The notes under the pieces are model-generated. The model saw only the letters and a program-made list of their open reading frames with translations, was not told the origin of the DNA and did not search any database. Shown here piece by piece: positions 33,670 to 41,916 of a stretch of 64,000 bases of DNA. Position numbers and translations under genes: made by a program. Every line of letters starts with the position of its first letter. The first letter of the stretch is position 1. The stretch is from NCBI GenBank assembly GCA_910588005.1, contig CAJUQM010000004.1:1-64000 (forward strand), given 5' to 3'. Origin of the DNA: an uncultured Oscillibacter sp. (GTDB lineage: Bacteria > Bacillota > Clostridia > Oscillospirales > Oscillospiraceae).

Positions 33670-34392
33670 CTACTCAGTCTCCAACGGCAAAAATGACGCA
33701 AAGAGCCAGCGGTCATCCTCTTTCCGCAGCGTCAAAACCCGGTTTGAGCCGGTGAGCCGGGCCTCTGCATCCGTATACCAGCCGGACTCACACTGGAACC
33801 AGCCGGGGCCGAAATCGCTGACGAAGTTATAATAGGCGTCGTATTCCTCCAGATAGAGCAGCGACGTATTTCCCGCGTTAACGCCGGTCAGATCCGCCGT
33901 GGTAATCCCCGCGTGTTCTGTCAGCGCCTCATCCACATCCGCCCGCAGAAACTTGCTGACAGGCACCGGCATCTCCTCCAGGGTGATCTCGCCAAAGGGC
34001 CAGCCATCTGCTTTCGTCAGCGCCTGGAATTCCGCCTCGTCGGAAATCCCCTCTCCGGGTGAAAAGTGCCGCAGAAATTCCGAGAGGCCAATCTCCTCCG
34101 GCCGATGATAGTCAGACGTGAAAAAGCAGCAGATGGGGTTGGCATAGGCCAGATTCTCTTCAATATAAACCGATTCAAACGCCTCGTTCACCTGCGCGAT
34201 CTCCTCCGCCGTCAGGGGGACTGCCCCCTCCGGCAGGTCACTCGGGACCTCCGGCGCCTCGGTCTCCGGGGCGGTGTCCACGGCAGGCGGGGCCTCCTTC
34301 GCGGACGGCGGCTCAGGCACGCTCCGGTCGCAGGCAGACAGCAGCAAGGCCGCCAGGAAAAGCGGCAGGGACAGTCTCCACGGTCTTTTCAC
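33670..34392 (-). CDS. Putative lipoprotein, unknown function
   Basis: A protein of about 240 residues with a basic N-terminus, a signal peptide and lipobox LLLSAC, then a Pro/Glu-rich linker (about residues 20-55) and a globular domain. No family was recognised. The C-terminal part (WYTDAEARLTGSNRVLTLRKEDDRWLF) resembles the beta-sheet domains of secreted NTF2-like or DUF-type proteins. The GTG start at 34392 has GAGGTGG five bases upstream. It follows the nicotinamidase-like gene by ten bases and so is probably co-transcribed with it. Confidence 0.7.
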   Translation of the reverse strand: MKRPWRLSLPLFLAALLLSACDRSVPEPPSAKEAPPAVDTAPETEAPEVPSDLPEGAVPLTAEEIAQVNEAFESVYIEENLAYANPICCFFTSDYHRPEEIGLSEFLRHFSPGEGISDEAEFQALTKADGWPFGEITLEEMPVPVSKFLRADVDEALTEHAGITTADLTGVNAGNTSLLYLEEYDAYYNFVSDFGPGWFQCESGWYTDAEARLTGSNRVLTLRKEDDRWLFASFLPLETE

Positions 34393-34402
34393 TCTGTCCA
34401 CC

Positions 34403-34954
34403 TCAACCGTTCTCAATGTCAATCTGGCACATCCGCATGGCCTCCAGGGCGTTTTTGTGGCTCTCGCCTGTCACTCCGGCGCAGCAGGAAGCGTCCACCG
34501 CCACCTCCGCCTCCGGCAAAAACGCCTTGACCAGCAACGCGTTGGAGATGACGCAGATGTCAGTACAAAGACCAACGAGGGTCACTCTCTCCACGCCGGG
34601 CTTTCCCTGCTTGCGCAGGTCCTCGTCCCGGGCCTTCAGCACCGCCCCCAGATAACGGCTGCCAAAGGTGGGCTTGTCGACCGGCGTCCGGCCCGCGGCG
34701 TACTCCGCCAGCTGCGGAACAATCTCCCAGCCTGCGGTGCCCCGAATACAGTGGGACACCGGGAGCTTTTTTCCCTCCTGCGTATTCAGGTAGTCTGTCT
34801 CATGGGTGTCCCGGGTGAAGATGATCTCCTCTCCCCGGCTCAGGCCCTCCGCCACCCGCTCTGCCACGCGGGGCACAATCTCCACGGCCTCCGGGGTGCC
34901 TAAAGCCCCGGAGACAAAATCGTTCTGCATGTCTACAACAATTAGATAGTTCAT
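34403..34954 (-). CDS. Isochorismatase-family hydrolase (nicotinamidase-like)
   Basis: A 183-residue cysteine hydrolase. The catalytic triad residues are visible: Asp in VVDMQNDFV (residue 8-12 region), Lys in PVDKPTFGS, and Cys in LVGLCTDICV. The HETDYLNT segment fits the metal-binding region of PncA-type enzymes. Nicotinamide deamidation in NAD salvage is the likely activity, but isochorismatase-fold proteins have varied amide substrates. It is co-directional with the downstream lipoprotein gene. Confidence 0.88.
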   Translation of the reverse strand: MNYLIVVDMQNDFVSGALGTPEAVEIVPRVAERVAEGLSRGEEIIFTRDTHETDYLNTQEGKKLPVSHCIRGTAGWEIVPQLAEYAAGRTPVDKPTFGSRYLGAVLKARDEDLRKQGKPGVERVTLVGLCTDICVISNALLVKAFLPEAEVAVDASCCAGVTGESHKNALEAMRMCQIDIENG

Positions 34955-35047
34955 CGTTCAAACCTCCCGGCATTTTTTCCATCCTACTCTATTCCAACGG
35001 GTTTTACAAGCCCTTTCCCGCCCAGAGAAGTGTGCGGGCCATATCCG

Positions 35048-36196
35048 CTATTGAAACTCCGCCAGCAGCTCCACATACTGGTCCACGTGCTCCATCAGGT
35101 CCGCCTCTCCCTGGTAGGACACATCCAGCACCTGCCCGCCCCGGCGGAGCAGCAAAAACTGCCAGCCCTCCAGCTCATCCCGCCAGTACCAGGCGCTGTC
35201 CGCCCCCGGCACGGACGCCCGGAACTCCGGATGCTCCCCGATGTCGATCACAAAAGACCACCGCCGCAGCAGCTGCTCCTCCAGATTCTCCGCCATGGAG
35301 GGGAACCGGAGGCTGTAATACTCGGCCTCGCACCAGGGTGAGGCGTCATAGCTGCCCTCGGCGGTCCACCAGGTGGATTTTGCCCAGACGCTCCGGAATT
35401 CCACGGCCCTCGCCTCCCCCGCCGCCGGGGTCCCCAGCTCCGCCAGGGAGACGCAGGGCACCGGCCGGTCATACCGGGACACCGGCAGGTAGGGCCGGGA
35501 ATCATAGGGGCGGAACAGGTTGGCGATCATCACCACGAGAATCAGCACATACAGCCCCTGAAACACCCACACCCTGGCCCTGGCCCAGCCCCAGGGGGTC
35601 CGCTGGGGCGCCGGCTCCTGCCGCCGCAGCTGCCGGGTGAAGCGGATCAGCCGCACAGACCGGCTGATCAGGTGCAGAACCAGCAGGCCGTGACAGCACA
35701 GCATCAGGGGTGTGCTGGAGGTACGCAGGTCCAGCAGGTATCCCCGGGGCCGGTCCCACACCAGCCACAACATCAACGCCAGCGCCGCCGCGGCCAGCGG
35801 CACCCCCAGCCAGATGTTCCGCCAGCCGCGGCGCAGGAGGTCCCCGTAGGCCTCCTCCCGCAGGGTCTGGTCCGTGTCCAGCTCCGGCGCCGCGGGGTCC
35901 TCGCACCGCCAGATGTGGAACTCCGTCCTCACACCGCCCAAATTCCTGCTCCCAACGGTAGAGCAGACGTAGGTCCAGCCCATCTCCCGATAGGCCTCCC
36001 GGGTGTCCTGGTCCGGCTCTCCGCCCTCGCGCCCCGTGGGCTGGAGGCGGTAGCGGATGTGCTCCCGCCTCTCCCCCCGGGCAAAGCTGACCAGATTCCT
36101 CCCGTAGGTCTCCAGATACCAGCCCCTGGCTGCCCAGTCCTCCAGCCACGCCTGGACGGCGGGAACCTCCATGGGATCCAGCGCCAGTTTTCTCAT
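35048..36196 (-). CDS. DUF2812 membrane protein paired with PadR
   Basis: A 382-residue protein. The N-terminal 110 residues match the DUF2812 pattern (EVPAVQAWLEDWAARGWYL, then IRYRLQP and YREMGWTYVCS). Three to four membrane segments follow at about 130-225. The C-terminal 130 residues are extracytoplasmic or soluble, without a known fold. It overlaps the padR stop by four bases (ATGA) and is translationally coupled. PadR-DUF2812 pairs are common in Firmicutes, where the membrane protein is thought to work in envelope stress, but no biochemical function is established. Confidence 0.85.
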   Translation of the reverse strand: MRKLALDPMEVPAVQAWLEDWAARGWYLETYGRNLVSFARGERREHIRYRLQPTGREGGEPDQDTREAYREMGWTYVCSTVGSRNLGGVRTEFHIWRCEDPAAPELDTDQTLREEAYGDLLRRGWRNIWLGVPLAAAALALMLWLVWDRPRGYLLDLRTSSTPLMLCCHGLLVLHLISRSVRLIRFTRQLRRQEPAPQRTPWGWARARVWVFQGLYVLILVVMIANLFRPYDSRPYLPVSRYDRPVPCVSLAELGTPAAGEARAVEFRSVWAKSTWWTAEGSYDASPWCEAEYYSLRFPSMAENLEEQLLRRWSFVIDIGEHPEFRASVPGADSAWYWRDELEGWQFLLLRRGGQVLDVSYQGEADLMEHVDQYVELLAEFQ

Positions 36197-36519
36197 GTCT
36201 CTTCCTCCTCTCCCATCTCCCGCTGTCCGTCATCCACACAGCGGCGCATGTTCTCCAGCTCCTGCCGGAACAGTGCCCGGCCCACATCGGTAATTCGGTA
36301 GACCCGCATCCGGCCCTGGGACCAGCTCTCTTTGATCAGCGCCTCCTCCTGGAATTTCCCCAGGATGGCGTACAGCGTCCCCGGACCCAGGGTTACCCGG
36401 CCCGCCGTCAGCTGCCGGACGTAGGCGGCGATCTCCGTGCCGCACCGCTCCTGCCGCCACAGAGCCAGCAGAACGTAGAACATACTCTCCGTCAGGGATT
36501 TCAGGGGCTGTCGCGCCAT
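36193..36519 (-). CDS. PadR-family transcriptional repressor
   Basis: A 108-residue winged-helix repressor of the short PadR subfamily: LTESMFYVLLALW begins the helix-turn-helix, LGPGTLYAILGKFQEEALI is the recognition and wing region, and a C-terminal helix for dimerisation follows. ATG 36519 has AAAGGAGGG six bases upstream. Two palindromes overlap and follow its promoter, which strongly suggests autorepression of the padR-DUF2812 operon. Confidence 0.92.
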   Translation of the reverse strand: MARQPLKSLTESMFYVLLALWRQERCGTEIAAYVRQLTAGRVTLGPGTLYAILGKFQEEALIKESWSQGRMRVYRITDVGRALFRQELENMRRCVDDGQREMGEEEET

Positions 36520-36542
36520 GGCGGCCCTCCTTTCACGCCACA

Positions 36543-36599
36543 ATATCGTCTTACGATATCATCTGACCTCAGTATAATATCGTCAGGCGATATTGTCAA
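36543..36599 (-). promoter_or_regulatory. PadR promoter with two operators
   Basis: A minus-strand TTGACA (36594-36599), 17-base spacer and TATACT (36571-36576) form a near-consensus promoter. The palindrome AATATCG-N5-CGATATT (36576-36594) fills the spacer. A second palindrome, ATATCGT-N3-ACGATAT (36543-36559), lies just past the predicted start. Both share ATATCG half-sites, so one dimeric repressor, presumably the PadR protein, should bind both. Confidence 0.85.
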
Positions 36600-36649
36600 T
36601 AAAATCTTTGCCGCTGGGAAATCCTCCCTTCTCTGACAGGTTTTGAGGG

Positions 36650-36679
36650 TTGCTTCCTGCCCTTGGTCTCCGGTATGAT
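36650..36679 (+). promoter_or_regulatory. Candidate promoter of the SleB-like gene
   Basis: TTGCTT (36650-36655), 18-base spacer, TATGAT (36674-36679). A sporulation-sigma promoter cannot be excluded. Confidence 0.45.
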
Positions 36680-36713
36680 TGACACAGGAAATTTTGTGGA
36701 AAGGAAGGGATGT

Positions 36714-37538
36714 ATGAGACGACAGTCGAATCCAACACAGAGAAGCAGACGTCCCTGCAGGCGGGTGCTGCTGGGCCTTCTGGCGGCCCTGACCCTGGCC
36801 GTTCCGGCCCGGGCTGCCAGAACAGTGCCCGTCCAAATCGACGGCACAGAACTGGCGGCGGTCTGCCATCTGGAAAGCGGCGTCACCTACGTGCCTCTCC
36901 GGGCGCTGCTGAACACCCTGGGAGGCTGGGAATTGGAGTGGGACAGCCGCCAGAGGGCGGCCGTAGCCATCTCCGGCAGCTCCCGTCTGACGGCGAGTCC
37001 GGCGGCTGGCACCGTGACAGTAGATGGCGCGGCCCGCCCCGGAAAGGTCTACGTCCAGGAGGGCGTTACCTATGTCCCGCTGCGGACAACGGCGGAGCTG
37101 CTGGGCGGCACGGTGGAGTGGGACGCCTACTTCCAGGGAGCCGCCGTAACCTCCGCAGGGGCCGAGTACAACGCGGTGGACTTCTACTGGCTCAGCCGCA
37201 TCATCAGCGCAGAGAGCCGGGGAGAGCCGCTGGAGGGTCAGATCGCCGTTGGCAATGTGGTGCTGGAGCGGGTGGAAAACGAGGACTTCCCGGACACCAT
37301 TCCCGACGTGGTCTTCCAACAGGCCGACGGCATCGTGCAGTTTGAGCCTGTGGAGAACGGCACCGTGTACTTAGACCCCGCCGAACAATCTGTGGAGGCT
37401 GCCAAGCGCACTCTGGCCGGTGAGAAAACTCTGGAGGGCGCCATGTTCTTCTATGCTCCCGCCCTGTCCGAGGGCGTCTGGATCAACGCCAACCGCACCT
37501 ATCTCACCACCATCGGCTGCCACCGTTTCTATCTTTGA
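36714..37538 (+). CDS. SleB-type cell-wall hydrolase with amine-oxidase-like domain
   Basis: A 274-residue exported protein: a basic start and signal peptide (VLLGLLAALTLAVPARAA), a copper-amine-oxidase-N-type repeat domain (about 30-150, two YVPLR strands at VTYVPLRALLN and VTYVPLRTTAE) and a C-terminal Hydrolase_2/SleB domain (about 160-274, WLSRIISAESRGEPLEGQIAVGNVV, with catalytic Glu in SAESRG). SleB enzymes degrade spore-cortex peptidoglycan during germination; clostridial homologues also act in vegetative walls. ATG 36714 follows AAGGAAGGG. Confidence 0.88.
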   Translation: MRRQSNPTQRSRRPCRRVLLGLLAALTLAVPARAARTVPVQIDGTELAAVCHLESGVTYVPLRALLNTLGGWELEWDSRQRAAVAISGSSRLTASPAAGTVTVDGAARPGKVYVQEGVTYVPLRTTAELLGGTVEWDAYFQGAAVTSAGAEYNAVDFYWLSRIISAESRGEPLEGQIAVGNVVLERVENEDFPDTIPDVVFQQADGIVQFEPVENGTVYLDPAEQSVEAAKRTLAGEKTLEGAMFFYAPALSEGVWINANRTYLTTIGCHRFYL

Positions 37539-37571
37539 GCAATCCGTCTATAAAAACTAAAAAACGGCCAG

Positions 37572-37618
37572 ATCCCGGCGGAGTATTCCTCATTGGAGTG
37601 CTCCGCCGGGATTTTTTG
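37572..37618 (+). terminator. Terminator of the SleB-like gene
   Basis: ATCCCGGCGGAG pairs with CTCCGCCGGGAT across a long loop, followed by TTTTTT. Confidence 0.8.
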
Positions 37619-37755
37619 TAAAAACCGTAAAAGGTTTTTTAAATCTTTTTTTTTATTTCGGCAACTTCGCCCTTGTGTAAAAGCCCCGTTTTTCGGTATC
37701 CTATTATAGTAAAACTTTTTCACATTAAATTCGCAAAGAAAAGGGGCGGTCACGC

Positions 37756-39105
37756 ATGTTGAAGAGCGAATATCTGCAGCGCGTATACACACAGGTTATC
37801 ACCCGGGACCCCGACCAGCGGGAGTTCCACCAGGCGGTTCTGGAGGTGCTGGAGAGTCTGGATCTCATCGTGGATAAGCACCCGGAGTACGAGGCGCACG
37901 GCATTATCGAGACCTTTGTGGAGCCGGAGCGCATGATCTGCTTCCGGGTGCCCTGGGACGACGACCAGGGCCGCGTCCACGTGAACCGGGGATACCGCAT
38001 TCAGTTCAGCTCCGCCATCGGACCCTACAAGGGCGGCCTGCGGTTCCACCCCACGGTAAACCTGTCTATCTTAAAATTCCTGGGCTTTGAGCAGATTCTG
38101 AAAAACAGCCTCACCGGCCTTCCCATGGGCGGTGCCAAGGGCGGCAGCGACTTTGACCCCAAGGGCAAGAGCGATGCGGAGGTTATGCGCTTTTGCCAGA
38201 GCTTTATGACGGAGCTGAACCGCCATATCGGCCAGTTCGTAGACGTGCCCGCCGGCGACATCGGCGTGGGCGCCCGGGAGATCGGCTATCTCTTCGGCCA
38301 GTACCGCCGGGTCCGGGGCAGCTATGACGCCGGCGTTCTCACCGGCAAGGGCCTGTCCTTCGGCGGCTCCCTGGTGCGGACCGAGGCCACCGGCTACGGC
38401 CTGTGCTACCTCACGGAGGAGATGCTCAAATGCATGAAGCAGGAGAGCTTTGCCGGCAAGACCGTAGTCATCTCCGGCAGCGGCAATGTGGCCATCTTCG
38501 CAACGGAGAAGGCCGCTCAGCTGGGGGGCAAGGTAGTGGCCCTCAGCGACTCCAACGGCTATATCCACGACCCCAACGGCATTGATCTGGACGTGGTGAA
38601 GGACATCAAGCTGGGCCACCGGGGCCGCATCAAGGAATATGCGGACCGGGTCCCCGGCAGCACCTATACCGAAGGCTTCCGGGGCATTTGGAGCGTCCCC
38701 TGCGATATCGCGCTGCCCTGCGCCACACAAAACGAGATTGACGGCGAAATCGCGAAAACTATCGTGAAGAACGGCGCCATCGCCGTGGCCGAGGGGGCCA
38801 ACATGCCCTGCCTGCCCGAGGCCATCCGGGTCTTCCAGGAGGCCGGGGTCCTCTTCGCCCCCGCCAAGGCGGCCAACGCCGGCGGCGTGGCCACCAGCGG
38901 TCTGGAGATGAGCCAGAACAGCATGCGCTACTCCTGGAGCTTTGAGGAGGTGGACCGCCGGCTGAAGGACATCATGGTGAACATCTTCCACAACGCCTAC
39001 AACGCATCCCAGGAGTGCGGCGTCCCCGGCGACCTGGTGGTAGGCGCCAATATTGCCGGCTTCCTAAAGGTCTCCCAGGTCATGGTGGCCCAGGGGCTTA
39101 TCTAA
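37756..39105 (+). CDS. gdhA: Glutamate dehydrogenase (hexameric, likely NADP)
   Basis: A 449-residue enzyme interconverting 2-oxoglutarate plus ammonia and glutamate. The substrate site GGAKGGSDFDPKGKS contains the catalytic Lys. KGLSFGGSLVRTEATGYG and the Rossmann loop SGSGNVAIFATEKA are intact, and residue length is that of the 450-residue hexameric class, usually NADP-dependent. ATG 37756 follows AAAGGGGCGG. It is single, between two terminators. Confidence 0.96.
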   Translation: MLKSEYLQRVYTQVITRDPDQREFHQAVLEVLESLDLIVDKHPEYEAHGIIETFVEPERMICFRVPWDDDQGRVHVNRGYRIQFSSAIGPYKGGLRFHPTVNLSILKFLGFEQILKNSLTGLPMGGAKGGSDFDPKGKSDAEVMRFCQSFMTELNRHIGQFVDVPAGDIGVGAREIGYLFGQYRRVRGSYDAGVLTGKGLSFGGSLVRTEATGYGLCYLTEEMLKCMKQESFAGKTVVISGSGNVAIFATEKAAQLGGKVVALSDSNGYIHDPNGIDLDVVKDIKLGHRGRIKEYADRVPGSTYTEGFRGIWSVPCDIALPCATQNEIDGEIAKTIVKNGAIAVAEGANMPCLPEAIRVFQEAGVLFAPAKAANAGGVATSGLEMSQNSMRYSWSFEEVDRRLKDIMVNIFHNAYNASQECGVPGDLVVGANIAGFLKVSQVMVAQGLI

Positions 39106-39157
39106 CCGCCTGCCCCCGCAACGGCGGCGAAGCCACATACACGGTATAAAAAGCAGG

Positions 39158-39184
39158 AGAGAGGACTGTCCGTCCTCTCTCTTT
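39158..39184 (+). terminator. Terminator of gdhA
   Basis: AGAGAGGAC pairs with GTCCTCTCT, then CTTT, about 50 bases after the stop. Confidence 0.7.
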
Positions 39185-39188
39185 GCGT

Positions 39189-40037
39189 TTACTCCACGGG
39201 GAATTCCGGACTCCCTGCCGCACCGGCGGCGATGGAGTACTCGGGGAATACCAGCACCGGCACGCCGTCCTCCCGGATGTAGAAGGCTGTACTCTCGTCC
39301 ACGGTGGTGAACCCGCCCTGCTCCGGGGTGAAGAAGAGCGTGAAGCCCTCCTGGTCCATGCTGGCGTCAATGCCTGCCCGGACAGCCTCGTTGCAGCGCT
39401 CCACCCAGTTCTCACCCAGAAGTTCTGCAAGGGTGATATCCCGGTTCTCCGCCAGGTCCAGGTTGTAGCAGTACCGCTCCTCCATGGAGGCCACCCATCC
39501 CTCGGCCAAGGTCACAACAAACGAGACCCGGGTGTCCGTCTGGCTCTTGACCTCGTACTCCACGATGACGTCCATCTCCCGTCCGGCCCACTCCTCCTCG
39601 GTGCCGCCGGTGGCGAAGAAGGCGTCCTTGTAGTCCTCCCAGTCCTGCCGGGCCTTGGCCATGTGGGCGTCCACCTTCTCCTGGACCACCGCGTTGACCC
39701 GCTGGGCCAGCTCGCTCTCTCCGTCGGTCTCCAGCCGGGGGACGGAAACCACATAGTTGATGCCGCCGTCGGAGGCGTTGTAGCTGATAAAGGTCATCAC
39801 CCGGAACAATCCCCCCAGCACCGGCACCTCCGCCGCCGCCGCGGCCACGGCGGGGGACAGGTTCAGTGTGCCCACCAGCACCACAAAGCAGGCGGCCGCG
39901 CCGGTGGCAATCCGCCTCCACCGCCTCCGGCGGTAATTGGTCTTCCCCTGGCGGATGCCTGCCCGGACCCGGCTCCCCAGCTCCTGGGGGATGGGGGTGG
40001 ACTCGTAGTCCTCTTTGGCTTTCTTGAATTCGTTCAT
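39189..40037 (-). CDS. rsiV: RsiV-like anti-sigma factor
   Basis: A 282-residue protein close to the length of Bacillus RsiV: a cytoplasmic anti-sigma region (about 1-40), one membrane helix (about 44-66, IATGAAACFVVLVGTLNL), and an extracellular DUF4163/DUF3298 region (SYNASDGGINYVVSVPRLE onward, ending with TPEQGGFTTVDESTAFYI). RsiV binds lysozyme and is then cleaved to free SigV. Here the sigma gene overlaps its start by four bases. Lysozyme sensing is inferred from the family; PBP-like or OatA targets are not in the window. Confidence 0.87.
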   Translation of the reverse strand: MNEFKKAKEDYESTPIPQELGSRVRAGIRQGKTNYRRRRWRRIATGAAACFVVLVGTLNLSPAVAAAAAEVPVLGGLFRVMTFISYNASDGGINYVVSVPRLETDGESELAQRVNAVVQEKVDAHMAKARQDWEDYKDAFFATGGTEEEWAGREMDVIVEYEVKSQTDTRVSFVVTLAEGWVASMEERYCYNLDLAENRDITLAELLGENWVERCNEAVRAGIDASMDQEGFTLFFTPEQGGFTTVDESTAFYIREDGVPVLVFPEYSIAAGAAGSPEFPVE

Positions 40038-40525
40038 TGCATTGACACCCCTTCCAATGATATCCTCAGTTTTTTCAGCCCCGCGTACAGGCGGCTCTTC
40101 ACGGTGTTCAGGTTCCAGCCGGTGACTTCGCTGATCTCTTTAAGGCTCATGTCCTCATAAAACCGCAGCTTCACCACGGTCTGCACCTCCGGCGGCAGGG
40201 CGTTCACCCGACTGGCCAGGGCGCCGTCCTCCGGCAGGGGGGCCTCATAGCTGCCGGTATCCAGATCCTCCGGCGGTACGAAGGTCACCCGCTTTCTCTG
40301 CCGCAGCAGATCCATGCACGTGTTCACCAGAATCCGGATGAACCAGGTCCCCAGGGCCGCCTCATCCCGCAGGCTGTCCTGCCGCTCCAGCGCCCGGCAA
40401 ACGGCGGTCTGCACCGCGTCCAAAGCCTCCTCCCGGTTCTGGAGATAGCTGTACGCCAGGCGGTAAAATCCGGCCTGCCCGCCGGTGAGATAGGATTCCA
40501 GCCGCTCCTCCTTCAAAGACGCCAT
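40034..40525 (-). CDS. ECF sigma factor (SigV-like)
   Basis: A 163-residue ECF sigma-70 factor. Region 2 is at about residues 12-80 (YSYLQNREEALDAVQTAVCRA, then LGTWFIRILVNTCMD). Region 4 is at about 110-160 (LPPEVQTVVKLRFYEDMSLKEISEVTGWNLNTVKSRL). ATG 40525 follows GGGAGG by seven bases; GTG 40531 is the other candidate. An ECF-type promoter 34 bases upstream suggests it activates its own operon with the RsiV-like gene. Confidence 0.92.
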   Translation of the reverse strand: MASLKEERLESYLTGGQAGFYRLAYSYLQNREEALDAVQTAVCRALERQDSLRDEAALGTWFIRILVNTCMDLLRQRKRVTFVPPEDLDTGSYEAPLPEDGALASRVNALPPEVQTVVKLRFYEDMSLKEISEVTGWNLNTVKSRLYAGLKKLRISLEGVSMQ

Positions 40526-40558
40526 GTACACACCTCCCTTCTTTGCTGTTCTGTATAA

Positions 40559-40586
40559 TAGACGCCTCTAGGCCGGAAAAAGTTTG
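40559..40586 (-). promoter_or_regulatory. ECF-type autoregulatory promoter
   Basis: Minus-strand CAAACT (40581-40586) followed by TTTT and, 17 bases after the AAC, CGTCTA (40559-40564). AAC and CGTC boxes at this spacing are the ECF pattern and resemble SigV-regulated promoters. Confidence 0.75.
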
Positions 40587-40594
40587 AGAGGAGA

Positions 40595-40629
40595 GAAAAA
40601 ATCCCGGTGAATGTTTTCACCGGGATTTT
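40595..40629 (-). terminator. Terminator of the MacAB-like operon
   Basis: A 14-bp perfect stem (AAAATCCCGGTGAA and complement) with TGTT loop, then TTTTTT on the minus strand. It lies 35 bases after the permease stop. Confidence 0.9.
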
Positions 40630-40662
40630 CTTGCGGTCAATCCGCCAGACTCCGCGCAGAAC

Positions 40663-41916
40663 TCAATCATACCGCAGGGCGTCAATGGGGTTGAGCTTCG
40701 CCGCCTTGTTGGCGGGCAGATATCCAAAGAGCACGCCGATTCCCACCGATACGCCGAAGCTCACCGCCACGGCGCCGAAGGTAGGCGTGGCGTTAAAGGT
40801 AACTCCGCTGGCCCCCATGGACTCCACCAGCATTCCCCCCATCAGGGTCCCAATGCCCGTTGCCAGCAAAAATCCAAAGCCAATGCCCAGCAGACCGCCC
40901 AGGGCGGAAGTCGTGCCGGCCTCGATGACAAATTGGCTGCGAATATCCCGGCGTTTGGCCCCCAGAGATTTACGAATGCCGATCTCCCGGGTGCGCTCGG
41001 TGACGGAGACCAGCATGATGTTCATGATGCCGATGCCGCCCACCAGCAGCGAGATGGCGGCGATGGCCACCAGCACCGCCATAGCCACGCCCATCATGGA
41101 GTTGATCATGGCCACCTGCTCCGCCATGGTCTGGATCATGAAGGTGGTGGCACTTTCGGTGTACTGCGCGCCGTAGAAGTCCAGCATCAGCTCCGTCAGC
41201 AGCTCCTTGGCAAGGCCGGAGGTCTCCCGGGAGGTGCAGGTGAGCTGAAAGAGCTGGACCTGCCGGGTGCCGGAGAGCTGGAGGGCATTCTCATAGGGGA
41301 TATAGACGACATCGTCTCCGCCGCCCTCCTCCATCAGCTCACTGCCCTGCCTCATCACGCCAATAACGGTATAGGGGACGCCGCCCACGATGATCCCCTG
41401 GCCCAGGGCGTCGCCGCCAAAGGCGTTCTTCTCCAGATACGCGCCGATCACACAGACATTGCTCCGCTGGAGAACATCCACATAGCCCAGGAACCGGCCC
41501 TTGGCCAATTGATCCCCGTCCAGCGTGGTAGACAGCTCCGGGTTATAGAAGGCCTCGCTGACGCCGAGGATACTGGTCTTTTCATACTTTTCACTGCCTT
41601 TTCGGGTGCCGCTGCCGGCGCTGACCCAGGGGGTAACCCCCACGAACACGTCCGGCCGCTCCTCCACCAGGTCATAGATGTCCTGGGCGTCCAGGGCCAG
41701 GGCGCCGCCGCCAAAGCCCCAGTTATAGGCGTAGATCTGGTTGATGCCCACCTTCTCCACCTGCTGCTCCACCATGCCGGTGAGACCGTTGCCCAGGGAG
41801 ATGATGACGATGACCGCCGCCACGCCGATGATGATGCCCAGCATGGTCAAAATAGCGCGGGCCTTGCTGGTCCGCAGAGACTTGATGGCAAGTTTAAAGG
41901 ACTGGGTAAAGCTCAT
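40663..41916 (-). CDS. MacB/FtsX-type ABC transporter permease
   Basis: A 417-residue permease with the MacB topology: one N-terminal membrane helix (LTMLGIIIGVAAVIVIISLGNG, about 22-43), a large extracytoplasmic MacB_PCD domain (about 45-280) and three C-terminal helices in the FtsX domain (GVAMAVLVAIAAISLLVGGIGIMNIML onward). Such permeases export peptides, antibiotics or lipoproteins. The TetR-adaptor-ATPase-permease order, with four-base overlaps, makes one tripartite exporter. Confidence 0.93.
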   Translation of the reverse strand: MSFTQSFKLAIKSLRTSKARAILTMLGIIIGVAAVIVIISLGNGLTGMVEQQVEKVGINQIYAYNWGFGGGALALDAQDIYDLVEERPDVFVGVTPWVSAGSGTRKGSEKYEKTSILGVSEAFYNPELSTTLDGDQLAKGRFLGYVDVLQRSNVCVIGAYLEKNAFGGDALGQGIIVGGVPYTVIGVMRQGSELMEEGGGDDVVYIPYENALQLSGTRQVQLFQLTCTSRETSGLAKELLTELMLDFYGAQYTESATTFMIQTMAEQVAMINSMMGVAMAVLVAIAAISLLVGGIGIMNIMLVSVTERTREIGIRKSLGAKRRDIRSQFVIEAGTTSALGGLLGIGFGFLLATGIGTLMGGMLVESMGASGVTFNATPTFGAVAVSFGVSVGIGVLFGYLPANKAAKLNPIDALRYD

